Shown here one piece after another: positions 50,001 through 61,651 of a stretch of 64,000 nucleotides of DNA. Numbering within the stretch: the first letter of the stretch is position 1; each line of letters opens with the position of its first letter. The DNA is from Primulina eburnea (taxonomy: Eukaryota; Streptophyta; Magnoliopsida; Lamiales; Gesneriaceae). Under the pieces are notes generated by a model, which was not told the DNA's origin, ran no database searches, and was given only the letters and a program-made list of their open reading frames with translations. Where the stretch lies: NCBI RefSeq assembly GCF_022965805.1, contig NC_133103.1, positions 51,348,386-51,412,385 of the forward strand, read 5' to 3'. Both the position numbers and the translations under genes were made by a program.

Positions 50001-51830
50001 CAATTTATGTCATAGCTGACGTATAATCATAAATGATTGATTTGTTCGACGATGCAAAAATGGGATTCGAAAGGACCACATGCTAGACATTATCTTAGTT
50101 TTCCGGTAGCATTCCGTCAATGTTTTGATCACAATACATTTTGATCCGGTTTAAGATCTAATTTTATTAATCAAATAGTTATCCATAAAATTGGATCTTA
50201 AACCGAGTCAAAATGATTATTAAAACAACTTAAAATTTTAACGCTAAATATTGGACTATTAATCTATCCTTATTTAATCCACCCAAACAAACACACTGAG
50301 ACATTAATAGTTTAAAGTACTCAGTCGTAAACGTGTCAATTCGGGTGGGTTGAGTGAGTTGGGTTAGGTTTGAACAATAGTACTATTCAAAAATTGTTCA
50401 ACTCGAATCCGAGTCAACCCGAAAACTCTCAACTCAACCCTGAACTCGAATCAACCTGATTAACCTGGTTTTAATTTTTTTCTATTTTTAAAAGAAAATT
50501 AAATAAAATTCAAAAAAAATAATATTTTAATTTAAACACATAATAACAAAATCTCCTTCATATATATGATTTAAATTTGAAAGTCTAATCGTAGAAAAAT
50601 AAAATTACTAAATCAAACAAATAATTGTTTAAAAAATAAAAAATGTTCAAAATAAATATTAAATTATGAAAATTTTATGATATAAATACACAATAAATAT
50701 TTTTCAGACATACAATATATAAAAAATATAGGTAATATTTATTAATTATATTTTTTAAAAAAAATTTAAAATTTTCGGCTCAATCCGGACCTAACTCGAT
50801 CATTTTTTCGAGTCAGCTATTGAGTCCAACATGAACCAGAAAACCCCAAACCCAAACCTAATTTTTTTCAGGTTGAACCATGTCGGGTTGATGAGTCGTG
50901 TCTGATTTTGACACTCCTACTCAGTCGTGTTAAATTCACTTCGTATCTTACGAGAATCGAATTCTATTATCAAATTATCTTTTTTTTTTTGAAAGGTTAT
51001 AGGCGTCTAATGTTATCTGATCAACAGACATAAATGAATTCAAACAAAAACCTAGTTTTCGTCGAAAATTAAGATACCGTCAGGTTAACTCGGGTTTAGG
51101 TTACAGTATCCATCCACTGCTCTAAAGCTAATCGCCCGCATCTAGATTCATATCACGGGGAGAAAAGAAAGTATGTTACGTTTAGTACGTAATTATTAGA
51201 ACAAACTAAAAATAAAAAAATTAAAATTTGTGAGGAAAAAAAAAAAATTACTTTAATTTCCCTTATAAATTATCCCACGTGAAATATAATCGAGAACAAA
51301 TAAGAAAATTACCTGCAAACCTCCGGCAATTCCTCAGGTTTGGGAGTATCGGGCGCCATTTGACAGTAAGCAGTATCCCTCCAATTAGCAGAAGGAGCAC
51401 TAAACAGATCAAAATTACTGTTGTAAATAACCCTTCTGCTCAAATCCCTCGTGTACCACTCCTTCTTCACTTCATCGTCCTGCTCGTAAAATCTGCGCAC
51501 CCCATCGAGCATTTCCTGCAAAATACCTTCGCAGATCCCATGGTTGATCACCTGGAAGAAACCCCACGTCTCCGATGCGGCTCGGACTTCGTCGATCACG
51601 TTCTTGCGCTTGATGGGATTGTCGTGGATGGATTCAAGATCTATCAGCGGGAAAATGAGGTTTTGATTCGTCGGGTTTGGACTATAACTCGGAGGTTGGA
51701 TGAAGATTCTTGGGATTTTGGTGATGCCTCCGTCGGCTAAACCTTTGACGCCGGTTTTCGTTTCGTCGAAAGCTTTGAGTTCTTGATCTCGGTCGTAGTT
51801 TGGTTCGCCTTCGGTGGGATTGGTGGCCAT
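44079..51830 (-). CDS. 2-oxoglutarate/Fe(II)-dependent dioxygenase, ACC-oxidase-homolog type
   Basis: Three exons on the minus strand: 51830-51313, 45108-44787 and 44333-44079, giving 364 residues, the usual length. The N-terminal DIOX_N domain is in exon 1 ([28 protein letters not shown]). The Fe(II)/2OG jelly-roll is in exons 2-3: HxD in [10 protein letters not shown], distal His in SAEHRVLAN, and RxS in SPRIS, so all metal and 2-oxoglutarate ligands are present. The WRDTAYC segment is typical of 'ACC oxidase homolog' enzymes, cytosolic DOXC dioxygenases of specialised metabolism; the true substrate cannot be told from sequence and ethylene formation is not implied. Intron 1 is 6.2 kb and full of repeats. 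Intron 2 starts CAG|GCAAGT and ends GTGCAG, a GC-AG intron; the frame is only kept with this donor. Looks functional. Confidence 0.92.
45294..45642 (-). mobile_element. TRIM family 1, intact copy inside an intron
   Basis: Complete miniature LTR retrotransposon, 349 bp. LTRs are 45505-45642 and 45294-45432 (138 and 139 bp, differing at a handful of sites). On the minus strand each begins TGTTGGGTACAATAATTGTC and ends CGGTCCTACA. The first LTR is followed by ATTGGTATCAGAGCCAAG, an excellent initiator-Met tRNA primer site, then a 72-bp interior, and a polypurine tract GGGAGGGAGA directly before the second LTR. Flanks CAAGT / AAAGT give a 5-bp duplication with one mismatch. There is no coding capacity. 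It sits 186 bp inside the first intron of the dioxygenase gene, in the same orientation as the gene. Confidence 0.95.
46544..47839 (+). mobile_element. Solo LTR of the copia-type family, in an intron
   Basis: Starts TGTAGGAACATTTTAAGTTT and ends CGACCCTAACA, like the inverse complement of the LTR at 30902-32609. It carries the same TTTTGATAATTTAACAAAAC start block and CTCTGTGAGGAAGAAGGGTT / GAAGTCTCCGAACATCC blocks. A small MITE (47263-47446) is nested in it. Target duplication not clear. It lies in intron 1 of the dioxygenase gene, in opposite orientation. Confidence 0.75.
47263..47446 (+). mobile_element. Small MITE-like element, GTGGGGGCACT family, copy 2, nested
   Basis: Ends TTGGTAGGTTCGATGCTACA and TGTAGGATGTAATCAACC with inner inverted arms TGTGGGGGCACTA and TAGTGCCCCTACA. 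Inserted within the solo LTR 46544-47839. Same family as 37364-37534. Confidence 0.75.
48728..49506. mobile_element. hAT-type MITE, family 3, copy 2
   Basis: 779 bp, ends TAGGGATGTAAACGA and TTTGTTTACATCCCTA. Exact 8-bp target duplication TCCGGACT at 48720-48727 and 49507-49514. The left arm contains a 69-bp tandem duplication (AACCAAGCCAAACA...TCAAGCTCGAGCT). Same family as 20811-21396. In intron 1 of the dioxygenase gene. Confidence 0.95.
49655..49897. mobile_element. CACTA-type transposon end (remnant)
   Basis: On the minus strand it begins CACTACAAAAAAATAATTTA, the CACTA signature, and continues with clustered CGTCGC/GCGACG words (GTGGCGACGGTTTTTGCG, AATCGTCGCTAAGC, CCTTCGCTAAAG) that look like subterminal transposase-binding repeats. 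The other terminus is missing. Confidence 0.6.
50328..50919. mobile_element. hAT-type MITE, family 1, copy 2
   Basis: 592 bp. Ends TAAACGTGTCAA and TTGACACTCCTA. Exact 8-bp target duplication CTCAGTCG at 50320-50327 and 50920-50927. Colinear with 3-607. In intron 1 of the dioxygenase gene. Confidence 0.95.
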
Positions 51831-51998
51831 TATCGAAAGCTGCGTTTAGTTTTCTAGTTATGTTATAATATAGAAAATATTGTGTGCCAGTATATTTATT
51901 TTTCTTTAATATCATCAAATTATTTTATAGTTTTCTTTGGAATCAAACTATTAAATCTATAAATTATGGAAATATTATTTTAAAAATAATTGTTATAA

Positions 51999-52133
51999 GA
52001 GTAGGTCTCTCGTGAGACGGTCTCATGAATTTTTATCTGTATGACGGGTCAACCATACCGATATTCATAATAAAAAATAATACTCTTAGCATAAAAATTA
52101 ATATTTTTATGGACCCAAATAAGAGTTTTTGTG
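51999..52133. mobile_element. 9-bp-TSD MITE, copy J, internally deleted
   Basis: Exact 9-bp target duplication TTGTTATAA at 51990-51998 and 52134-52142. About 45 bp are missing next to the right end. It begins 168 bp upstream of the dioxygenase start codon. Confidence 0.9.
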
Positions 52134-52451
52134 TTGTTATAATCGTTATATCTAGGAAATTTAATTTAATTTTTCAAATTAGTTGATTTATATATTTCAA
52201 TAATAATAATAATAATAATATATTATGCAGACTGTACATAATAAATAGAATTGTGGTGTATTTAAATGATCTCATAATATATTAATTTTTTAAAAATTAT
52301 GTGTATATAATACTAGATTATGATGAGTGGAGTTATAGAAAATCATTAAAACTAAAACTCTTACATGGATATAATTAGTATAATTCGAGCTAAGATTTTT
52401 GTACCAAAAAGTAGAACTTAATGATGTACTTTAACTATGTATATGAGCTGA

Positions 52452-52499
<48 letters not shown>

Positions 52500-52503
<4 letters not shown>

Positions 52504-54609
52504 GGGACCCGGACACTAATCACGTTCTAAATCATAATTATGACTAATTAATCAATTATAATAAACAGGGTCTAAATTTTTTTTTTAAATTACACAGCGG
52601 AAACATAATGTAATTAAATTCAAATTACATATTAAACATAGCATACAATTATTGTATGATCTACAATAATCCAACTAGGTTCAACTACAAGTCAGTGCTG
52701 AATCCTAAGTTGCTTCAAAGCCCGGATCTCCATGCTATCTAGTCCAGCCTCGTTCTCTTCTCGACCCTGATCCTAGCCCACCTGTTGCCATGCACACATA
52801 CAAACAAGACAACAGCCAGATAACTACGGTGAGATATAAATATCCCAGTATAAATCATGTATACATGCAATCATATAAACAATATAAAAGCATATATAAA
52901 AAATCATATCATATATCAAAATCATGATATCAATCCATAACAAGAATAAATCATATTCTATACATGTACTCTAATCCGGAACATAATTCAATATCCAGAA
53001 TAATTCTATTCTAAGCATGTACCAATATCAGGAACAACAAAGAACATGAACCATATTCAGGAACATAATCAACATCAATAAATAAAAATCAATATAATTG
53101 TCACTCAGACTCGTGACTCTACGTTTTAGACTAGACTCAATCCTAGCCTAGGGATCCCGTTTTCCAGATGTGGTATTCCTATATAGACCAACAGTAATAG
53201 AAAAGACTTAAGTTCTATCCACGTCGATATAACCAAACATCCAGTGTCCTGACCTAACCGTCATGGACTGTGGTCCTATCACCAATATCATGTCCTGTGA
53301 CAAAGTGCAATGGGCCAGTGACGAGTCCTCACTATCCGGCCCTTCTGTCACAAGATGAAATGTCCATGACTAAGCATATCCGCCTATGACTCAAGACATA
53401 CATTGTCTATAAATCCATAGACCAAAGATATCAATCGTATTCAATTGCAAATAACAATGCAATAAAATAAAGTATGTGATTTAGGAAAACTCGAGTCAAA
53501 CCTCACTCGAGTTGTGCAATCCCAACTCAACATTAATTTATACCTTTATCTTCTCGCTCAGAAGAAGAAGAAGTCCCGACTCTATCTCGGTCCATTCCCA
53601 ATCTGATAATAACAATACCGAACAGATATAACATCAATATTCAACTCAATTCAATACCTGTTCTGATTAATATTCAAATCAAAACACTTAATCTGATTAA
53701 TGTCAATCGACATACGGTATCACAATCCAATCTAAATCAATACCGAATCTGATCAATATCAACCCACTGATGTTTCGACGGTATAACCATACAGTCTCGA
53801 TAATCCCCGTCAGTCCGAACATCACAGGTATAATACCAGAACTCATAATCGATATCGATATCAGTCATAATCTCAATAACAATACATATCTGATATGAAT
53901 TCTCAGTCAAATCGATTCCAAAAATCATAACAATTACATAAACAATCCGTTCGTTAATCTGACTTCAATTATACGATGTCTATTATGTCAAGAACATCAT
54001 ATATGACTCATATTCAATTCTGACCATAGCATAATTTCAAAACATGTCAAAACATAGCAAAACTTACGTCCAGTTGTAGCCTACGTTGATAGGAACTCGG
54101 TACCGTACTCAGATTCAAAATCTGACGGACGGATTGAAGTAAAAAGACGTAAGGATTTTCAACACATATACAGAAGCTTTTCTCGATTTCTTCCGAATGA
54201 ATTTATCAATGTTTGTACATATATATATCTATATACATACACGTTTGCATGCAAATGACCAAGTGGCAATTTCTTGTTTCACATGCCTCGCGCTCGGGCG
54301 GTAAGAAAGTACCGCTCGGGCGCGGAGCCTTCTGTCCGAGACCACGCTTATTATCTATTGGCGCTCGGGCGGTAATTCTTTACCGCTCGGGCGCCATACG
54401 TTCTGCCCAAACTTAATAATTATGGTGCATTGGCGCTCGGGCGGTTCTTTTCTACCGCTCGGGCGCCACGAGTTCTGTACAAAATCTTGTTTGTCTTGCA
54501 CCGACGCCCGGCTTCACCTCTCATGTCTTATTTGGCTCCTGTGATATTTTCAAATCACAATTCTGATAGTTAATCAACGTCTGATTACAGTCATTAAATC
54601 TCGGTCATT

Positions 54610-54612
<3 letters not shown>
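52500..54612 (-). mobile_element. Solo LTR, 2.1 kb, inserted in a (TA)n tract
   Basis: Plus-strand ends TGTGGGGACCCGG and CGGTCATTACA, so TG...CA termini. It lies between TA repeats (52452-52499 and from 54613), so a TATAT-like target duplication is consistent but not provable. On the minus strand the order is LTR start, CTCGGG array (54467-54287), a TATATAGATATATATA box (about 54231-54216), then a presumed transcribed part. Homologous to 21900-23450. No coding frame. Confidence 0.8.
54287..54467 (-). repeat. GC-rich array of GCGCTCGGGCGGTA ... TACCGCTCGGGCGC pairs
   Basis: Three units of about 65 bp. In each, GCGCTCGGGCGGTA is followed after 5-7 bp by TACCGCTCGGGCGC. Outer arms are complementary, while the core CTCGGG is repeated directly, so each unit is a hairpin with an interrupted stem. 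It takes the U3 position of the LTR. Confidence 0.9.

Positions 54613-54680
<68 letters not shown>
54613..54680. repeat. (TA)n microsatellite
   Basis: About 34 TA units directly right of the solo LTR; probably its insertion target, and expanded since. Confidence 0.95.
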
Positions 54681-54682
<2 letters not shown>

Positions 54683-54689
54683 CTAATTA

Positions 54690-54869
54690 TAGTAAATCTC
54701 ATGTGAGACCGTCTCACGGATCTTAATATGTGAGACGGGTCAACATTGTCCATATTCACAATAAAAAGTAATACTCTTAGCATAAAAAGTAATATTTTTT
54801 TATGGATGATTCAAATAAGAGATCTGTCTCACAAATACGATCCGTGAGATCGTCTCACACAAGTTTTTG

Positions 54870-54871
<2 letters not shown>
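54690..54871. mobile_element. 9-bp-TSD MITE, copy G
   Basis: Full-length copy between two (TA)n tracts. The target duplication cannot be told in this context. Confidence 0.85.

Positions 54872-54926
<55 letters not shown>
54872..54926. repeat. (TA)n microsatellite
   Basis: About 27 TA units directly adjoining the MITE end. Confidence 0.95.
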
Positions 54927-54931
<5 letters not shown>

Positions 54932-55074
54932 AGCCTTATACACGCAAGTATACAAAAATGGATGCGTTGTTAAAGTCCACGTATGGACACTCTCTTGCTT
55001 GCACATGTTTTCTTTCATTTACTTTCACGATCGTAAAATCATGCCATTCCACGCGATGCTCACTATAAAATAAA

Positions 55075-58000
55075 GAGATAATTTTTGATCTAGTAATTTG
55101 CCTTTTTTCTCATTTTAGTCTTATTATAAGACAATTTATGTTCTTAGTCCAATAATTTATAATATTTTCCAATTTCAGTCTTTTTCCCCCAAAATTGAAA
55201 TCTTCCATCAGAAAATTCCTAGCTGGCGGCCGAAATGCTGAGCTGTAATTTGAATTGGAGGTTTTGATTTTTGGTGGATTTTTCAAAGTCCTATATAAGT
55301 AAAAAATATAATAGAAAAACTAAAACTAAATCCACAAACAAATTCCAAAAAATGAAAAATCTTTTAAAAAAAAGCATATTCTCAAAAAAAAAAAAAAAGC
55401 CACGACAATATAAAAGATTAAACTCAAAACAATTTTCAATTTTTTTCTCCAAATCGCGATGCATTTCTGAATCCAAATAAATCGATGCAACTCAGAAGTC
55501 CTCTTGCTCGAATAAATTACAAAGAGTTTTAGTCTTCGACCTTTGTGAATCCAGAAGTCATTGCTTTGAAATGAAAATTCACCACTCAAATGGAGCGAAA
55601 CTTCCTCCACCAGAATATGGTTTGACTTCTTGTTCTATTTTGAGTACTCACTTTTTTTGTGGTCCATGTGTGTTGCATCTTCTTTTAATCATTATAATCT
55701 TTGTGGATCCGTGCATTTTAAATGCTACGTTTGTCCTTCGACAACGAAACAAATTTTTTAATTTTTGAGTATTTATATTCTTCATGCTTGCTAAGTAGGG
55801 TACAATACTATATATACTAAATTTTGGTCTATTTATATATTTATATTCTTCATGTTTTGTATATTTCATGGATTATGAAATGAAACATTGGCATTGAATG
55901 AACAAATTTCAGTTATGATTATTTCATACGAAAGTTTTTTATTTTCATGGATTATTTTTATGATTCCTTCTGGGAGAGTAACAAAACTTATGAGAAAGCA
56001 AAAACGAAATTGGAAAAGTGGCTCAATCTGAATTAAAGCCATTTCATTGCTAATACATTATCGAACCATGGTTTTGAATGGTTGTCAATGAGGAAAATGT
56101 TTGCATTGATTCATACTTTTATATGTTAGGCTGATACCAATAATACATTGATTCATAATTTAATATGTTAATCACATGCTCACCTTGACAATAACAAAAT
56201 AGATTACAACACTGCTCTAAAATCTACAAAGCTTCATATTAGCACATGAAAGTTAGCAAAGTGACGGTAGAAGCAGATATTCTAAACATTGTAGAAGCTT
56301 TGTATCTTCAAAACATAAAAATCTTCAAATCTTCATCTTCTCGATAACCAAAATCACTCATCAAAACATCCACAAAGCAAACCAAATCAACCACGGTAGC
56401 ACAAGAATCAACTTCAAAGTCATGTTCTCCCTCCCTAGCCATTTTTTGATTTTCTTCTTTTCGCACATTTATCTTCCGTTTTATTCCTGAAATTATGTTC
56501 ATAGCTCTATAACACATTGGTGGATCCTCCCAAGCAAAAAATTAACAGCCACCTTTTTGTAAAAGAAAAAGAGACCAAAATTGAAATGAACATTGAAGGG
56601 AAATATAGCTTCCTTATTTAATTGATATAATTTCTTATCTTAAATAATTTCCTTAATATTATCATTTCTTGTTGATTTGATTGTGTATAATATTTAATGA
56701 GATTTTTTCGTTCTAGATAATGAGATAAGTATGCAAGTATTATCATGATATGATATCAATATTTAAAAGAGGAGTTTATTTTCTAATCAAATTGTTACCT
56801 TTCTTATCTTATAGATTTCATTGTGAGGAATGTGATAAATAAGAGAAGCGAGGATAGTGATGGTTTGACGCACTATCGATCAATCATACACCCACGCTCG
56901 TGCTTTGTGGAATTTCAGAGGAAAATATTCTTCATGAGACGTGCATTTTTGAAGTGTGCAGATACCGCGTATTGCCTTGAATTTTGGATACATCTACAGA
57001 CAACATCTGTTACGAAGTTGGCTTAATATCGTTTTTGTTTCTCCTGTTTTGGCATCACGTTTTTGTTTGCTTTCTTGACTAAGTTTATTTCAGTTATTTG
57101 TTTCAGAAAGCGTTTATTTTCTCAACGCATTGAGGAAATTGATTTTAGTCACAATCATTAGTGTTTGGTTTTTTTGTAAACGATTTGGTTTTCTAGTGAT
57201 TAAGTTTTGCCTTGAGGCACCGCACAAGTATGTATACTTATGCATATTTAATCTTGTCCATCTATTTATTTAAAGTCAATATGTGTTATAAATTTTAATA
57301 TTCCGCTGCATGTTGTCTTAAATGTTATAACATTTGGCACAACACTTAATTATGATATAACACAAATTCACAACATTTAATTCACTAGCTGTTACTATAT
57401 AACCTTACATCTGTCAAGCAATATTCCTTACAAACATTTATAGTACCTTTCTGTCAAAATTTAGAAATACATGAAAGGAAACTAAACCACCACCTTCCAA
57501 TCTATCCAGCCATGAAACCTCCTACCATGGTTATCATTTGTCCAAGAAGTTCGTAATACCACTCGTTCGCACACTTACAGAACATGGAATTAGTTTCATA
57601 TGTTGAAGACATCTTTCTATTTCGAATTAATTCAGGAACCGGCGTGTTCTTCAAACTTCTATGAGAAAACTAGATTCAGAGGTTTGGGAGAATTTGGTTA
57701 ATGGATCAGAAATGCATCGTGATTTGGAGGAGAATAGGGTTTGATATTTGATGTTTAAATAATTGTTGTACTCTTTTTATATAAGTTTTTTTTTGGAATA
57801 TATTTGTGGTTTATTTTTAGAAGTGATGTGGATTTAGTTTTATTTTTTCTATAATATTATTTACTTATGTGGACTTTGAAAAACCACCAAAAATCAAAAC
57901 CCCCAATTCAAATTAAAGCTTAGGCATTCCGGCAGCCATCTAGGCATTTTCCGATGGAATATTTCAATTTTGGGGAAAAATAACTGAAATTGGATAATAT

Positions 58001-58095
58001 TATAAATTACTGGACTAAGAATGTAAATTATCTCATAACATGACTAAAATTAGAAAAAAGTGCAAATTACAGGACCAAAAACATAATTTTCCAAA
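55075..58095. mobile_element. Long-inverted-repeat element, about 3 kb
   Basis: Left arm from about 55075 and right arm to about 58095 are inverse complements over at least 270 bp, with indels: CTAGTAATTTGCC/ GCAAATTACAGG at the outside, TTTTTGGTGGATTTTTCAAAG / CTTTGAAAAACCACCAAAAA inside, and TCCAAATCGCGATGCATTTCTGA / CAGAAATGCATCGTGATTTGGA further in (to about 55490 and 57690). The interior of about 2.2 kb has no recognisable transposase; short open frames (for example 56308-56517 minus, with an acidic KEEN...DFEVDS stretch) are unassigned. Long arms suggest a non-autonomous Mutator-like or foldback element. A target duplication could not be fixed. Confidence 0.7.
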
Positions 58096-58685
58096 AAAAT
58101 AAGATATGTATTTCTTTTTGGTGGAAAGGTGGGACTGCTATCGATGACCAGACAAACTATTTCATCGGCAAGCTACTTGAAAACTCCTGAAATCACGGAT
58201 AAAATTTTGATATGATGCTAAGTTAAATATTTGAAATTTTTAAGTGGTGAGAAATGAAATTAGCATGCAAAGATATATCTATATGTTCACTTGATATGAG
58301 CTTCCTATGTACAAAACAAAGAATTTTCGGATATTTGGAAGGTGGTTATTCCAATAATTCATGAGATCAACATATTAGATCAGGAATTGAGTCTCTCCTA
58401 ATTCCGACAAATCAATCAACCAATGAGATTATATCATATGGGAGATGGGGACATAAGCAAGACCTTGAGGAGCCAGGTCGGCCTCAGTCAAACCGACACA
58501 TTGAACTGACCTCTGGTGTTTTGCCAATACTCATCGAGAACCACTCGTTACTCGTGTCAAACAAGGATGTTCCTGTGGTCTCCCTCACCCACTTTTAATT
58601 ACAATAGGTTCTAAATGATTTTTCTTTCATATTCCGATGCACCACCATATTTGGTGAAAATTTAATATGAGACAAGTTGACCCGA

Positions 58686-60433
58686 TGTGATTCCCCAAAT
58701 ATCATCACGTAATCATACAACATGTGACGTCATATGTATAAAATTTTCTTTTCAACGACGTAATAATATAATGCATATACAACAAAATAGTGCAATCATC
58801 ACACTATCTAAATCAGTGTAGCAGAAAGAGTATAATAAATACATACACTCAACTCATATAAGATAATAAATTATAATGTCTCTATCTACTATCAATTACA
58901 TGACTGTTTGACTAGACACATCTAGTCCTCCACCTCTATCATGTCTCACGGCATAATCCTGTAACATGTCCAATAGAAACAGCCCCCAAAGGGTGAGCAT
59001 ATACAACAATCATCATCGTAATACATAACAGTTATGTTAACAACAACATAAAATATAACTGAAATCATAACAGAAATACCTCATTTGCTGTTTTTGGATA
59101 ATCAAACCATCAACGACATCACTCCCATACTACTGCAACAACAACAACATCAACATCAATGATACGTCGCACCTCAACTCCGACGAAGAAAATATCGTCG
59201 GACGAACAACATCAACGATACGTCACACCCCCTACTCCGGCGACCGCAATATCGTCGATCGAACAACACGTCTCCCACCAACGATTGCCAACAACATCAA
59301 CAATAATAAACAACAACAAATATAATATCAAATCACCTAATTCCAGTGATTTACCATCGTTCAACACAATAGTATTTATCAATACTAAACAATAAAAACA
59401 TATATTCGTACGTCAACACGTACCTGATAATCCTAGTATATATAAAATCTGGCTATTTCTTTGATCCCGAGGCGTGTGATATATCTAAATAATTCAACAA
59501 AAATATCAGATCATTGTCACTGTATCAACACAATCATGACATGCTTAATGCACAACATCAAATAACTCAATAACAATTATTTCAACAAAATATAAAACTC
59601 GATTATACATCTTCATCGTTCAACGATTAATATTCCGATATATTTGGTTATCAATACTAACATCAAATACACCATAATAAATTAACTTCAAACAATAAGC
59701 TATTTTACAACATCCGTTAAACTACAAAAACTTTACATCAACATGTAGCTTATATTTCGTAGACTCCGAATATATAATCAGAATTAATAACAACTGACAA
59801 TCAACTTTCCAATCTCAATCAAATGATTAACATCCCTAATTATAATAAATTGGGAATAATTCAAAATAATACCACTATAATATTTATTCTTCGTTAAAAT
59901 CACACACTATTCAACAATCTTCAATTTCTGTATGATTTAACAATTTATCGGATTTATTCCAGAAATCGACGAATTTCAAACATCACAAAAATATAAAATT
60001 TATACCTCAAATTGAAAACTCGTGTCAACGATTTCAGTACTGAAGTCGGTTCGTCGATTGAATAAACCGATAAATAGCAAGATCGAAAAGAAAAATCCTG
60101 AAAACCCTCTTTCTATTTTCTCTCACGTATCTTTTGTAACTTTCTGTTGACTGACTTGAATTCAATTTTTTTAATATTATATTAATAAAATAATATAATA
60201 TTTAAAAATTTAACACCGATGTATCCTTTGGACCAGTCAAACGATCAAATTTTTCAATATTCAAAACATGAAATTTCCATATCTTTGAGTTTTCTACGTT
60301 ATATCCAAATTTCAAATTATTTGGATTTCAAATGACCAAAATATGTCATATTTAATTATTTGAAAATCGTTAATTATTTAGTAATCTCGTATTACTAAAT
60401 CAACAAATTATGATATTTACTTCAAGCATCACA
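58686..60433 (-). mobile_element. Solo LTR (probably Ty3/gypsy type), 1.75 kb
   Basis: Plus-strand ends TGTGATTCCCC and GCATCACA. 5-bp flanks CCCGA (58681-58685) and GCCGA (60434-60438), 4 of 5 identical. On the minus strand it holds CTCACCCTTTGGGGGCTG, GTTACAGGATTATGCCGTGAG and TAGAGGTGGAGGACTAGATG, blocks common in LTRs of plant gypsy elements. An internal tandem duplication of about 63 bp (59145-59270) contains ATCGTCGG/ATCGTCGA. The open frame 59159-59395 is in that duplication and is not a gene. Confidence 0.8.
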
Positions 60434-60980
60434 GCCGACCTCATGAGCGAGTAACCATTTCATCTCCCAAACTTGTGAATAGGCGAAGATTTGGGCCTTG
60501 TGATAGATATGGTTTGGCTTTATTGGGTTTGGACCTTATGTCATTCCCAGTCCCAAGATCACTATATAATCGTCTCAACTCAATCGGACGGCCAAGATTG
60601 CGAGAATCTAATCTGACCGACCAACCAACCAACCCCGCCCCCGAGGAACTTTCAAATATAGATCTACCCCATCCACTCCTCCATTTTCCTTAAATGTCGC
60701 TCTCTCTTATCAAATTCTGTCGAATATTTTAAATAAAATATCTATTTATTTATTTATTATTATCATATATAGATGAATTCAATTTCAAATTATTTTATTT
60801 TTATTAATCATTTTGCATTCTTAATTTTTTTAAAATTAACGTAACCATCATCTTTTGATTATATATTTTATCTTTTATCTATACATTTAAATATTTAAAT
60901 CATCATGTCATTCAGAACAGATATTATAAAAAGACAATTTTTTTTAAAAAAACAATCTTTATTGTTACATAAAAATTATT
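60434..60980. other. Intergenic stretch, nothing recognised
   Basis: 60440-60700 is less AT-rich than average (ACCAACCAACCAACCCCGCC), but no coding frame on either strand has a recognisable product. Confidence 0.5.
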
Positions 60981-61163
60981 GAGTAGGTCTCTTGTGAGAC
61001 AGTCTCACAAATATTTATCTGTGTGACGAGTTAACCCTACCGATATTCACAATAAAAAATAATGCTTTTAGTATAAAAAGTAATACTTTTTCACAGATGA
61101 CGCAAATAAGAAATCTGTCTCACAAAACACGACCTGTGAGACCGTCTCACACAAGTTTTTGCC
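60981..61163. mobile_element. 9-bp-TSD MITE, copy H
   Basis: Flanked by AAAATTATT (60972-60980) and AATATTATT (61164-61172), 8 of 9 identical. First of two copies upstream of DWF1. Confidence 0.9.
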
Positions 61164-61651
61164 AATATTATTTAACATAAAACGTTTTGATGATGGGAGG
61201 AGAAATAGATTGATTGATAAATAGGAGTTGACATTAAAAGTTTGAAATGTACAAAATTTAACTTAAACTCGATTTCTAGCTCGAGCGAAAAATAGCTCTC
61301 GAGTTTTGAACATAGTCGCTACTATTTGGTTTAGATCGATTTTCTCATATACCTAATTCTGAAATATGAATAGGTGTGTGACAATAAATCCAACTTTTGA
61401 ATTGTATTTTATTTAATTTGTTTAGTAAAATAATTTGGAATAAGCTTTGAACTCTGTTTTTATCATATAAATGTTTAATAATATAATTTTTTTTCCAACT
61501 GATTAATACTGATAAATGTTTATTATAATTGAATCTTTAACTTGACGTAAACACATTCATTAGAATTTGCGCCGAATGATTAATATATGATTTGTAAATA
61601 TAAATATAATATATAAATTGAAATTTGTGTTCCGAATAGTATAATACATAA

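Noticed and set aside
59159..59395. 78-codon Thr/Ser-rich frame
   Set aside because: It lies in a tandem duplication inside a solo LTR.
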